DNA of 64,000 bases from Rugalucina vietnamica (GCA_964017185.1 OZ024870.1:64954812-65018811), one strand, 5' to 3'; shown: positions 11,803-22,590, numbered from the stretch's first letter. A program made the numbers and translations. Notes: a model not told the origin generated them from the sequence alone.

Positions 11803-13848
11803 TTAGCTCACCTTAGCCGAAGGCTCACGGGTGAGCTTATAGTATACTCATGCTCTGGCGTCCGTCCGTCGTCCACCATTTTCAAAGATCTTTTTCTCTG
11901 AAACCGCTTGGCCAATTAAAATTAATTTTATAAGAATCATCTTTAGGAAGGGGGAACCAATGTGTATATAAGAAATCTAGGTCACATGACCAAGATGGCC
12001 GCCATGCCCATATATGGTAAAAACCCTTCAAATATCTTCTTCTCCAGAACTGGTGGACCGATTTCAACGAAACTTAGCATGAAGCATTGATGGCTCAAGC
12101 ACTACAATAAATATATAAATCATGACCCTGTGATGACCTTGACCTATTTTACGGCAAGGTCAACATAGGTCACCAATGCATTTGAATGGGGAAAACTTTT
12201 AAAATGTCATTTAAAGTGAAAGTATTGTAGGAAATGGGCAGTAGGACTAAATATTAATGATTTTGAAAAACAATTGGACCCCAGGGGCTCATATGCCCCC
12301 ACCCCGGGGCATTATACATGTATATTACCACAATAATCAATTCAATTCAATTCTTTATTCAGATTGCCAAATACATTTTAGCGCATCTACAAAACATTCA
12401 ATACAAATACACAAATACACTAACTTGACATATTTTATCGTGAGTACTGGATGACCGCAAAGCAAATGTTGAGGAATGCTGATGCAGTGCCCAGAGCAGT
12501 TATACTAATATGGCATCCCTGATCTAGGCTGTGTCTGCCAGCAACCATAAAATTGCGATCAGATCGGACATCCAATACGCATGAAAAACAGATACATGTA
12601 GGATGATAAGCATATGAATGGTAATATAACAAGATTATGACATGACGTAGGTGGCATCTCCAAAGTAGTATATCAGTGTGTTTCAAAAGTTACACATAAT
12701 ATGAACTAAGCTATAGTGAACTGACATAGACTGAACTGAAAAACTGAAAATGTTACAGTTCCCTACGACATGACTATATGTATATATTTAAACATATATA
12801 TTAGTAGTTACTACTTCATTGTAACAAAATCTATCAGAAAAACAGATGTTTCTATGTAGCGGCTATTATAAGAAAATAACAATAGCCAAACCATCTACTT
12901 ATTTTGTGGACACTTTCTAATATGTAAAGCGTCACCAATAAAATTACAAAAATAATCAAACATCTTCTCCTCTGAAACCGCTTGGCCAATCAAAGCCAAA
13001 TTTTATGTGAAGCATCTGTGGGATGGGGGAATCAATGTGTATATAAATATTCTAGGTCTCCATAATTTTCAAACATCTTCTCCTCTGAAAGCGCTTGGCC
13101 AATCAAAGCCAAATTAAATGTGAAGCATCAATAGAAAGGGGGGACCAATGTGTATATTGATAATCCAGGTAACATGACCAAGATGGCCGCCATGCCCATA
13201 TATTGTAAAATCCCTGCAAAAATCTTCTTCTCCGGAACCGGTGGACAGATTTCAATGAAACTTGGCATGAAGTATTGATGGCTCAAGTACTACGATGTAT
13301 ATATAAATCATGAACCTGTGATGACCTTGACATATTTTACGGCAAGGTCAACATAGATCGCCAATGCATTTGAATGGAGAAAACTTTTCAAAAGTATTTA
13401 AAGTGAAAGTCTTGCAGGAAATGTGCAGTAGGACTGAATATTAATGATTCTGAAAAGAATTGGACACAAGGGGCTCATCTGCCTCCACCCCGGGGCATTA
13501 TACATGTATATTACCATAATATTCAAACATCTTCTCCTCTTATCAAAGCCAAATTTTATGTGAAGCATCTGTGGAATGGGGGAGTCAATGTGTATATATA
13601 TAATCTAGGTCACATGACCAAGATGGCCGCCACGCCCATATTCAGTAAAAAAAACCCTTCAAAAATCTTCTCCGGAACCGGTGGACCGATTTCAAAGAAA
13701 CTTGGCATGATTATTCTGAAAAAAGAAAATAGCCCAAGGGCTTCATCTGCCCCTGCACTGGGGTTAAATACGGTAATATTCAATTATTTATTGGTATATG
13801 CAGCAGATCTCAGGTGAGCGTTTACAGGACCATTGGTCCTCTGGTTTA
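11803..13848 (+). repeat. Complex repeat 'AGCTCACC' with internal tandem units, copy 1
   Basis: It starts TTAGCTCACCTTAGCCGAAG, a GAGCC/GGCTC hairpin, and ends with the perfect palindrome GGACCATTGGTCC followed by TCTGG. Inside are repeated units with constant landmarks: CTGAAACCGCTTGGCCAAT, CATGACCAAGATGGCCGCCA, GGTGGACCGATTTCAA and ATGACCTTGACCTATTTTA. The first unit is interrupted near 12330-12945 by unrelated sequence. The last unit is shortened. The same repeat, less disturbed, is at 36381-37900. Confidence 0.7.
12330..12870 (-). mobile_element. Probable retroelement 3' fragment inside the repeat
   Basis: This stretch is absent from the equivalent place in the related repeat at 36.4-37.9 kb. 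Read on the minus strand it ends GAATAAAGAATTGAATTGAA, an AATAAA signal followed by a short simple repeat, as in 3' ends of non-LTR elements. No coding motif is seen. The right border is uncertain. Confidence 0.35.
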
Positions 13849-15061
13849 TTTTCCTCTCATTAATATAAGAAAACCTTTGGTTGAAAGTAGTAATTCCGAA
13901 GCTATCAGAGAGGTATACTAAGATTTTAGAAAATTATTGTGATGGTAAAGAATAGAGACTGAATATCAGTCTACACATTAGTAGGAAAAACATTTTTCTA
14001 CACAACAATATATAAATCTAAGGGCTTTTTCATTAAACCACCGACAATTTAGGGCTCAAAGTATGGCGACTAACAACGTACGGAACACTTTGACGTCAAC
14101 AAAATTACCTGAGCTTGGCACCAAACGCAGATTTCAGACGAGGAAAAATCGCAAAGATGCATTGGGGCTAAAGCAGGGCTGTCGAACGCGTGTCGTTGTA
14201 TCTCGTGCTCTATGAACGTGTTCGGTGTATCTCCGATCGATGAGCTGCTGGTGTTGTCTTGGTGAAAACTCCGATTTTCTATGACAAAGCCCGATCGTTT
14301 CTTCCCTAGCCCCCACCCCCACCCCCGTTGTTGCGATTCTTGTTAACATCCTCGGGTCCTTGGCATATCCCAGTGGAACACAAGACTCCTCACCATTTTC
14401 TATGCACTTTCCTTGGGTTTTATGAATTTCCAAGTGTCTGTAGGGGTCTTGCCTGCTCTTTTACCATACTTGATTACCGAACGTTCCCGCGACGTCGGCT
14501 TTTTTACGCTTGGAAATTCATCAATCTCTGTCTAAAACAATGCCAAGATTGTAATTTTTATGTTATCACTCTGATTCTTTGTAGTTAAATCAAACTACTG
14601 TTGATATGACATCATGCAAAATATCACGCTTTTGTGGCTCTGTTTATAATGGAATAGACATGGTAGAGGTTGCCTATGAATAACGTTTATTTAATGTTAT
14701 GTGAACTTCGAATGTTCAAGGAATTTCAAAATGTTTTACTGGGTCCCAGTTTGCGAGTTGATGCGCCATTTCGCTGCTAAACACGTACTTTATGTACATC
14801 TGGCACTTTCTGTTTCTGGCTTTGTGACTTTCATTTAACTTTTTTGATGTTTTGATGTCTCATGCTCAGGCCATCACTTATCAGACACATGTGTGAACAT
14901 GGCATAATTTCAAAAGGCTATTCCAAAATACAAAAGAACGAAACAGAATTGCGAAGGCAAAATTGACTTTTTAACAGTTTTGTAAGTGGTGCGATTTCTT
15001 TGGATATAAGTACATGTATACGCTGAAGTAGACGTTTGCTTTGCTTTGCAAAGTTTAATCA
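13849..15061. other. Non-coding, includes likely 3' UTR of the sulfotransferase gene
   Basis: No exon is supported. The part next to 15062 would be the 3' untranslated region of the minus-strand sulfotransferase. A minus-strand AATAAA lies at 14686-14691, about 370 bp beyond the stop codon. The frame at 14134-14433 has no protein-like features. Confidence 0.4.
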
Positions 15062-16354
15062 TCAAATCCTGAAGTCGTGTCCCATCAAAGGCATATCGTA
15101 CATAGACAGAATGACGTCAGCATCAATTCTATCCCTCTCTGATAGCAGCCTACTCGTTGTGTGTCCTATTCGAGCACGGCTTAGAAGTGATTTCTGTTGC
15201 GAGTCTTTGTCAAATGCAGCAAGAGCTGCATCGATATTATCAATATCGATCCCGAGCGTCTGGAAAATCTTTGTACAGGTATCGACTTTTTCTTTGATCA
15301 AATCTTCATATTTGACTGGCAGAATGTTATTATCATGTTCTATTGCGTCTCTTGCTATCAGCATATAATTAGCCCACATATACGTAAACATCGTTACGCT
15401 GTTGAAAACTTTGGCTATCGTGGCATCCTTTGATTCTGTAAGCGTGCGTATGAAATGGACCTCTGTCTTCTGTTTGAAGTATGGTTTAACCACGGTGAGC
15501 CATTCGCTGTCTAAACAAACTCGACCAAATCTTGTAAATGGAACTGAGCTAAGAAGGGCTAGAAAGGATGACACAGTCTCCTTGCAATTTCTGTACATGA
15601 ATATTTGATTGATATCTGGGAAAAGCTTCGAGATGGGCCTCATCATGCTAATACACGTTCCTCTGGTCTTGATGCAGATTTTGGAAGCTCCTGGATAAGG
15701 TTTATACAATATTCTCACTACGGAAATAACAAGCTGATTCATTTCACTCTCGGATATTGTTTTCTCTTGCCACATGCAGTCAATATGAGCAGGCGCGTCT
15801 GGTTCAGAAATGACAAGCGTACCAGGTACTTTCTCCAAAATTTGACCCAGGAGAGTCGAGCCACACCTTCCAGTTTGTGACAGCCAAACTGTAGACATGG
15901 ACGGGTTTCCAATCTTTTCCGCCAGCGTATGAAAACCGCTGATTGGCATTTTGATGACATTGACACTATGGTCGAACTGGGCAGCATTTACAAAGGAACT
16001 TACATCAGAACTATAAATATCAATACCTGGTGGTGTTTCGACAAAGGTGGCTTCATTCTTTGTGAGAGCGTATAGAGACACAGTCGGCTTCAAAACATAA
16101 TCTTGGTCTACATATGATGAAAATATACAGAGAAAATCACGGACTGAACAGAGCTCTAGTTCCTGAACTTTCCGCTTCCATAGAATACGACCGAAAAGAG
16201 CTTTCGGTTTGTTTGTTGGATTTGTTAAAACTATCCGGATTATGCTGTTGATAATATTCAGGATATTGTAGCTCAGGGAAAATATGGCATAGATCACTGA
16301 GGACATAAACAATTGAATAACTGTGAGGAAGAAAGATTCACTTGTAGAGGACAT
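15062..16354 (-). CDS. Sulfotransferase-fold protein, membrane-anchored
   Basis: The predicted protein is 430 residues. After a short N-terminal tail there is a hydrophobic segment (about residues 7-43, FFLTVIQLFMSSVIYAIF onward) suggesting a type II membrane anchor, as in Golgi sulfotransferases. QTGRCGSTLL at about residues 160-169 matches the P-loop that binds the 5'-phosphosulfate of PAPS. FMYRNCKETVSSF at about 252-264 fits the 3'-phosphate-binding strand and helix. The role would be transfer of sulfate from PAPS to an unknown acceptor. The frame is open up to 16432, but I chose the Met at 16354. Immediately upstream the minus strand reads a pyrimidine-rich tract ending TTTTCAG (acceptor, exon from 16366), so the extra 26 residues are intronic. 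All coding sequence is in one exon, with a 5' UTR exon expected at higher coordinates. The acceptor substrate and subfamily are not determined. Confidence 0.8.
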   Translation of the reverse strand: MSSTSESFFLTVIQLFMSSVIYAIFSLSYNILNIINSIIRIVLTNPTNKPKALFGRILWKRKVQELELCSVRDFLCIFSSYVDQDYVLKPTVSLYALTKNEATFVETPPGIDIYSSDVSSFVNAAQFDHSVNVIKMPISGFHTLAEKIGNPSMSTVWLSQTGRCGSTLLGQILEKVPGTLVISEPDAPAHIDCMWQEKTISESEMNQLVISVVRILYKPYPGASKICIKTRGTCISMMRPISKLFPDINQIFMYRNCKETVSSFLALLSSVPFTRFGRVCLDSEWLTVVKPYFKQKTEVHFIRTLTESKDATIAKVFNSVTMFTYMWANYMLIARDAIEHDNNILPVKYEDLIKEKVDTCTKIFQTLGIDIDNIDAALAAFDKDSQQKSLLSRARIGHTTSRLLSERDRIDADVILSMYDMPLMGHDFRI

Positions 16355-16365
16355 TCTGTTTTGAT

Positions 16366-16390
16366 TCTGAAAACAAAGAAAAAGGGAAAC
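16366..16390 (-). other. 3' splice site before the sulfotransferase coding exon
   Basis: On the minus strand a polypyrimidine tract (TTTCCCTTTTTCTTTG) leads to TTTTCAG; the exon begins at 16366 and the Met codon follows 12 bases on. This decides the start codon and implies a non-coding upstream exon, which was not located. Confidence 0.65.
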
Positions 16391-16548
16391 AAACTGTACC
16401 AGGTCATTATATTGTAAGAAATTGGCGTCCATGAAGTAATACAGTTAAATCTAAATTCCCAACCCGAAGCTACGAGCAGAAAAGAAAGAACAGCACAAGG
16501 CAACTTTATTTTGACAACACACATGAAGAGCAATATACATTATTGTGC

Positions 16549-16823
16549 CATCAGGAAAACATGTCCGTGTAATGTATACCCCTTTAACCCCAGTTTATAT
16601 GCGAAACTGCAGTATGCAGGGGTATACCTATTTTTCTTATTTTTGCTCCAAAACATAGATTGTGGGTACTCGTTAGAATCGCCTCGCCGAGGCGGTTCTA
16701 ACTTGTACCCACAATATATGTTTTGAGCAAAAATAAGAAAATTATCAAAAATTTTCCACTGAAAATTTTCATTTTTACAACTTAAAAAATCTCTGTATAT
16801 TGTATAGGCATGTTTTTGTAATG
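16549..16823 (+). mobile_element. Hairpin MITE (family H), well preserved
   Basis: It begins CATCAGGAAAACATGTCCGT and ends GGCATGTTTTTGTAATG. The central hairpin reads GAATCGCCTCGCCGAGGCGG, flanked on both sides by inverted arms extending through CATAGATTGTGGGTAC to AAAAATAAGAAAA. It forms an inverted pair with the copy that starts 51 bp to the right. Confidence 0.8.
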
Positions 16824-16873
16824 TAGCTCTTTACCCATGAGGTAGTCATCCGGCTAGCATAAACCAAAAGCAC

Positions 16874-17151
16874 GTTACGAAAACTTGCCCATGCAATAAT
16901 TAGGGATTTTTTTAGCTTTAAAAATTGAAAATTTTCAGTGGAAAAAATTTGATATTTTTCTTATTTTTGCTCAAAACATAGATTGTGGGTACACGTTAGA
17001 ACCGCCTCGCCGAGGCGGTTCTAACGAGTACCCACAATCTATATTTTGGAGCTACAATAAGAAAAATAGGTATACCCCTGCAAACCCCAGTTTTACTATA
17101 TGAAAATGGGATTTAAGGGGGTATATATTGCACGGACTTGTTTTCCTGATG
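16874..17151 (-). mobile_element. Hairpin MITE (family H), well preserved, opposite orientation
   Basis: Its left end CGTTACGAAAACTTGCCCAT is the complement of the right end of the previous copy, and its right end is GTTTTCCTGATG. The central hairpin is perfect: GAACCGCCTCG, C, CGAGGCGGTTC, with the TTA/TAA and GTAC arms continuing outwards. Confidence 0.8.
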
Positions 17152-18009
17152 TTTTGAGCAAAAATATGACGAGCACAGTAGAAATACAGACAATAGTACA
17201 GTCGGTAAGTAGGGATTTTCATGAAAATCGTTCAAATTGTGATAAAAGTGTGAAATTTGGCACAAAGCTTCATTATATTATTATAAATCAAAACAGACCG
17301 GGACACAAGTGATATGAGCATTTTAGTGGCGGCCATCTTGGATTTCAAGATGGCCGTCATGAAAAATACAAATATGACAATAACCTATAATTCTTTTCGT
17401 GTTTTTGACTGGATTTCAATTCCGATTTATGTATTTTGGTTCAAGAAATGTATTAAATAAGATTATTTGACTCAATTGATGTAAGAACGCCATGTAACGC
17501 TCCACAGCTACCAAAACGGTACGTGCCACTGCAAGTCAAAATCAACAGAATGACATTTAGATTTCAGGGATTACTAAATATCAGCCTGGTTGCCTGTCAA
17601 GTTTCTGAATATAGTTTTCAGTCTGAATTAAGAATGTTAATGTCATAGACAAACCCATTTAAGCCAGTGAAGACTTTTACCAGACTGAGTGGATGCTTAG
17701 GGTGATCCATTTACTTGTACTGACATATTGTTGATATGGTAGTAATATTGAGAATGGGGACAGCGTCCCGACATGACCATAACTGTTGATTGGGACATTC
17801 AGCAACAAATAAAACTAACAAACAGACAAACAAGCATGATACCTATAAGCAGCATCAGTCTTATCTCATTTTCAGTAGTTGTATGAGTTGTAGCGGTGTG
17901 CTTACACTCAGAGCGATTTTGCAATAGCGCACATTGCATCTGTCACAGTGGTAGAGTTGCAAGAAAATCATCAACAATTTTATGTTTTTGTCAATTTGAA
18001 GGGTCTTGA

Positions 18010-19765
18010 CTGTTTGTGTTAAGAAATAACAGTCCCCAATGTCAATACAGTGTAAAGTGATAGATCCTGGAGAAGGCTGTACTTCTGTAAAACTGGAACT
18101 TCTTGATATGCAGTTAGTTCGCTCTTTATGTAAATTTGTAAATCATGTCAAGGCAATGGTATCAGCCTTTGAGGTATCAGGAAATCCCTTCAATGAAGGT
18201 CGTCAGAATCTGGTTACCTTAGATTCAAAGGAGGTTATGAGTGAAACGGCTGTTACCTCTATACGTGAAGTTCAGACAATTGCTCAGTCACAGTATGAGA
18301 TGTAAGTAGATGAGAGGTTGAAGCAAAGATCGGTTCTGATTTCAAACATCATTCCTAAAAACTATGTCTCCATCAGGAAAACGCAACAAACTTATCACTC
18401 CAGAACAGCCCATGAAATCAAATCGTTGAAGAATAATTGCAAGTTATTCAGCAGAATGTACATATCATGTCAATCAAGAGATAGAGATATGGATGATTAT
18501 TTCCGACATGAAAATCAGGAAATGCCCCATCACTTCGAGACATGGGAGATCAAAGACCTGGTACAAAGTTTGATCTAATGGGGTCTCTTGAAAGCCTTAT
18601 TACAGTACCACAGAGAGACATGCCCGAGGTTTAAACAAAAATTGTTGATGGGTCTGTGGTTGTCAATATGCTTGAACCTAAAGCTTCTACCACAACTTTT
18701 GGTGACTACGCTGAAGTTGCGTTCATACCATATCTGGTCAATCTACTGCAGACATCGGAAGTACGCTTTGGTGTTGTTTGGGACCGTTACATCGAGGGAA
18801 GCCCTAGAAGTTCCACAAGGGAAAAGTGCGGTTCAGGTAGTTGGATCATTGTGAAAAACACAATGCCAAAGAACTGGCAAAGCTTTCTTCGACTTGATGA
18901 AAACACAACTATCTTACAGATTGCGTATCGGTTTAACCAACCCCAAGTTTATTGCACCAGGGACACAGATGTTGTTTCTACCAGCGACAGTGAAATTGGT
19001 GCTGGTATTGCCCCATGTAATCACAAAGAATACAACACTCGACTGACCATTCATGCTCTTCTTTGTGCAAAACAGGCTCATCGCAGAATTTTGATTAGGA
19101 CTGTAGACACTGATGTTGTGGTCCTTTCGATAGCTATGTTTCATGATTTGCATATTGATGAGCTATGGGTTGCTTTGGGGTCAAGAAGCAATATAGATAT
19201 ATCGCAATACAAACGATTGCAAACAAACTAGGACAAGAAAATTCCAGAGCCCTCCCTTCTTCGTTGTCTTAGCAGTGTCGGAAAGAAAACAGCTTAGGAA
19301 GTATGAAGTTACCAATACTTTCATAGATCTTGGCAATATGCCACTTTCACTGTCGGACGTGACTATGAAACATCTGCAGAGGTTCATGATTCTACTTTAT
19401 GACAGAAAAAGTCAGACCACACAAGTCGATCACAGTAGAAAATTGTTGTTTGCCAAGGGAAGGCAAATAGATCGCATACCTCCAACTGAGGCTGCTCTGA
19501 AAGAGCATGTCAATCGTGCAGTGTATCAAGCGGGGTACTGTTGGGGACAGACCCTTGTTGTGAATCAGGAGTTACCGAGTCCTGGAGAATGGGACTGGAA
19601 GAAAAGCACAATTCTCCTATGTCACTTCCAGAAGCAGCCAAAGTGTGTAAAGAGCTTGTAAAGAAAAGCATGTCGGTGGCCATGCAAATGCGTGTCTATT
19701 TCACTTCGATGCGCAGGGCTCTGCAACTGCGCGGCAACCTGTTATCAATAAAAACATATTAGATA
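18010..19765 (+). pseudogene. Decayed gene of an unclassified invertebrate multi-copy family
   Basis: Several plus-strand frames line up in order as pieces of one protein: 18039-18303, 18306-18580, 18656-19231, 19260-19660, then a Cys-rich end in another frame. Visible pieces include VVNMLEPKASTTTFGDYAEV, DVVSTSDSEIGAGIAPCNHK, an acidic patch RTVDTDVVVLSIAM, and RQIDRIPPTEAALKEHVNRA. The HKEYNTRLTIHALL...TVDTDVVVL arrangement recalls an EADTR/DTDV pattern I associate with repeated, possibly transposon-linked genes in molluscs and corals. The function is not known to me. Lesions are a stop at 18303-18305, a frame change near 18570, a stop near 18636, shifts near 18830, and a deletion near 19260. 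It is not a working gene. Confidence 0.65.
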
Positions 19766-20102
19766 CATGTCAGTGGGCATACATTCATGTACATGAATTA
19801 TTCAATGTCAAATATTTACATTTCTGATGCAAAGTCTTAAATGAATCTATAGAATTGCAATGCGATTCATAGTTCCATGAACAACATTGTGTCACGCGAT
19901 GTCACATGATCAAACCTGACGTCATGAAACAACATGGATCTCACCAATGTGATTGGACGTTGTAAACGTCATTACGTCGTTGACGCCGTTCCGCTGTTTC
20001 AACAAACACTGTGTGTAAATTCTGTATTTGCTTATAAATGTGATTGCCTTGATAATTTTTCAACAAGCGAGAGAGAGAAATGAATGCAAATATAAGCAAT
20101 GA

Positions 20103-20245
20103 GTTTAATTTTTCTGATGTTCATGGAACTATGAACAACAGTGGGTCGCTAGCAAAGCTAACATGAACCCCTTCGGGGTTCATTCACTTTGCACGCGACC
20201 CACTGTTGTTCATAGCTCCATGAACATCAGAAAAATGAAATTCAT
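20103..20245. repeat. Near-perfect palindrome, about 140 bp
   Basis: The left arm TTTTTCTGATGTTCATGGAA, continuing through CTATGAACAACAGTGGGTCG, is repeated inverted on the right with a single clear mismatch (GAACTATG versus GAGCTATG). The centre is TGAACCCCTTCGGGGTTCA, itself a hairpin. A related single arm (AGTTCCATGAACAACA) is near 19869. It is probably a foldback MITE. Confidence 0.7.
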
Positions 20246-20701
20246 TTCTTAAGTAATTACTCTGTCCAGGTTACATCAAAAATTAATATATAATTGTTTT
20301 AGTGTTATCTTTAACCGTAAAAATGTTTTGTTAAAGATTACACCTCAATGCTCATCTTTACAGTGGCTTTATTTAGACAAAATACTCTATGTAGAGAATT
20401 TTCATACACAACCTGTAAAATAATGCTTTTTCTCTTCATTTTTCTGGCTTCCTCGTGTGTCAAAACATATAAAATGACATTTAAATCATGTCTCTATGTA
20501 GTCTGAGAGCCGAATTATTCACTTGACAACTTCTTACTGGCGGCCATTTTGAAATTCAAGATGGCCGCCACAATTTTTGTCATATCACTTGTGTCCCGGC
20601 ATTTTCTTAAATCAAATGGTCAAAGCAGGTATTGTGCCAAGTTTCATACTTTTATCACATTTTGAACGATTTTTCCCTCATCTCTCATACTACAATAAAA
20701 T

Positions 20702-21255
20702 TAAGCCACCTAATGAGAAAACCAACGATGTGGTTTTTGAACAGGTCTGACACAGACCGAGCTGTACAAGCACAGACGATTGCTAGCTAGAAGCTTGACA
20801 TTTTTGGTTTAGAAAGAAGAGGAATTGTTCTATCTGTGTAGCGAAAACAAAGGCGCTGATCAGCTTCGCAGTAACTGCCGAGGTAGCGAGGTAGCCGAGT
20901 GGTTAGCGTGCTAGAGGTCCCGGGTTCGATCCACGCCGGTGGCGAGGAAAATTTGATGGTCCGAACTTGCTTCCCTTCGTGTCATTTGCAGGAATGACAT
21001 GATCGGGACGTTAACTTGGAGACCCCCTGTGCAGGGACAGTCACCCCCTGTGCAGGTTAAAGATCCCTACACAGGTTCTATCCTCATGCATTTAGGCTCA
21101 TCCTGCAAACACTGCGGAGTGTACAATGTACACCTCCCAAGAATAATCAGAAATTGATTGATGGGAGTAACAAGAAAACAAACAAAAACTGCGATGCTGA
21201 TCTGCGCCTTTGATTTTTTATATGCAGTTTGTTGGTTTTCTCATGAGGCGGATCA
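20702..21255. mobile_element. Palindromic MITE (family P) split by a SINE
   Basis: The left part, 20702-20878, runs from a degraded TAAGCCACCTAATGAGAAAA terminus to the internal palindrome arm. The right part, 21187-21255, holds the other arm and GGTTTTCTCATGAGGCGGAT. The missing middle is filled by a SINE (20879-21186). Confidence 0.75.
20879..21186 (+). mobile_element. tRNA-derived SINE inserted in a MITE
   Basis: The head has an A-box-like GGTAGCCGAGTGGTTAGC and a B box GGTTCGATCC. The body contains CCCCTGTGCAGG twice, and the tail is ATTGATTGATGGGAGTAACA then A-rich. AACTGC occurs at both junctions (20873-20878 and 21187-21192), a 6-bp target duplication. Removing one copy restores the family P palindrome. 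Confidence 0.75.
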
Positions 21256-21435
21256 AATAGCAAAGTTTAACGTGACGATAAATCACAATCGAACTGTTCA
21301 CGAATATCCAGTGTAGAAATCTGGGGGCTCAATTCAATTTAAGGAGCTCAATTTATAGCCCTTATTTAGTATTTGTAATGTAACAGCAAGAATGTGTTCG
21401 GTTCTAGTAGAATTCTGTCTGGGATAAAACAGAAT

Positions 21436-21648
21436 TGAGCCGCATCGTGAGAAAACCGGATTTTTGCCTAGGCGAAAACAAAGGCGCAGATCAGCTTCGC
21501 CTTTGTTTTCGCTACTCGGATAGTACAATTCCTCTTCTACTTAAATCCGAAATTTCAAGCTTCTAGCTCTTTTCTGAGCTTGTACAGGCCGGTTTGTGTC
21601 GGACCTGGTCGGAAACCCCGAAGACCGGTTTTCTCGCGTCGCGGCTCA
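21436..21648 (-). mobile_element. Palindromic MITE (family P)
   Basis: Terminal repeats are TGAGCCGCATCGTGAGAAAA and its near complement at the right end. The loop of the internal palindrome is very short here: the AAAGGCGCAGATCAGCTTCG arm passes directly into CTTTGTTTTCGC. AAT and ATT flank the two ends. Confidence 0.75.
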
Positions 21649-21849
21649 ATTAATGGTGAAAGCACATACCTTACAGATCTCCCTCAGTATCGTATGTGAC
21701 ACAAATATGATGTTTAGTTTAATGGCCACTTGCTCGCCTATTCTAATCGGGTGATAAGCCATCGATAAAACTGACTTCAGGTCATCGACCCTGCGCATAA
21801 TGCACAGTAATGAGGGTGACGCAGTATCAATAGATAGATAGCATATAGC

Positions 21850-21997
21850 TCCCGGACGATTGGAGTAGACTTACGTCACAGGTCTACCGTTATACATACA
21901 TGTATGAATGAAATGAATGTATTTGACCAATAGGAACAGGTGTTATAACGATAAATCTGTGACGAAAGTCTACTCCAGTCGTCCGGGAGCTATACCG
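21850..21997. mobile_element. Small palindromic MITE, about 148 bp
   Basis: The ends ATAGCTCCCGGACGATTGGA and its complement form inverted repeats of about 37 bp, reading on into GTAGACTTACGTCACAG. The middle is AT-rich. It interrupts repeat unit U1. Confidence 0.65.
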
Positions 21998-22275
21998 ATC
22001 ACTTCTCAGTTTGGCCAAGAGGTGGTTGGCTTGCGCAGTTGATCCGCTGTATCGGTGACCCGCCGTTGAGCGCTCTCAGTCAAACCTGCTCAATAGCAGG
22101 TTTATCGGTTAATCAAGCCTAATTTTAACAGATTTTATCGCTATTTGCCATTTTGTTAGTTTTGTTTAACTTGTCAGTCAACAATTCTTAAGTCATACCG
22201 GGACGGAGCCACTGCTTTTTGTGTATTAACCAGTACTTTTTGGGGCAAATGTGTCTAGCTAAAGAACACAACACT

Positions 22276-22345
22276 GCACCTGTAAGAATCGACCCTTGAC
22301 ATCTCTATCCAGAGTCCGACGTACTAGCACCTAGGCTACCGCCCC
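22276..22345 (-). other. tRNA-like pol III box in unit U1
   Basis: The minus strand reads GGGGCGGTAGCCTAGGTGCT at its start and a damaged B box (GGGTCGATTC) before CTTACAGGTGC. The anticodon arm does not pair properly, so this is a tRNA-derived promoter region and not a tRNA gene. Confidence 0.5.
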
Positions 22346-22590
22346 ATTACCATCAAAAGAAAGAAAATGCATTTGAAGAATAACAAAACAAAAGGAACAA
22401 ATGATATTAAAGGGAGATGATAAGTATACTTTCCGTATGCGATTATTGGGACTTTGGAGCGAGATTTCGTTGTAGATTTAACCGAAATGATGGACTGTCA
22501 GCTGGCTAACATACAAATGAAGAAGCAGCGCTCCACTCACTTATGCGAGAATTTGTGACCTTAGGTGTTCAGGTTCAGGGTAATTTTCAG

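Larger units (their letters stand above)
17190..20695. mobile_element. Inverted-repeat-bounded segment carrying a decayed gene
   Basis: About 17205-17365 and about 20530-20695 are inverted copies of each other. Shared blocks include AATCGTTCAAANTGTGATAA, GGGACACAAGTGATATGA, TGGCGGCCATCTTG and ATGGCCG. Identity is roughly 75-85 per cent with small indels. Between them lie the decayed gene at about 18010-19765 and a sharp palindrome at 20103-20245. By structure this looks like a DNA transposon of about 3.5 kb, but no transposase was identified. No target duplication is clear. Confidence 0.55.
21723..22590 (+). mobile_element. Unit U1: tRNA-box repeat, truncated on the right
   Basis: It starts TGGCCACTTGCTCGCCTATT and follows the order of unit U4 (28447-29603): GATCACTTCTCA, AAGAGGTGGTTGGCTTGCGC, TCAGTCAAACCTGCTCAATA, a minus-strand tRNA-like box, then CAGGTTCAGGGTAATTTT, where similarity stops. 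A small palindromic element (21850-21997) is inserted near its left end. Confidence 0.65.

Noticed and set aside
14134..14433. 99-codon minus-strand frame downstream of the sulfotransferase
   Set aside because: No protein-like pattern; overlaps another frame on the plus strand and lies beyond the likely 3' UTR.
15036..15880. Plus-strand frames opposite the sulfotransferase
   Set aside because: They are antisense shadows of the minus-strand coding exon.
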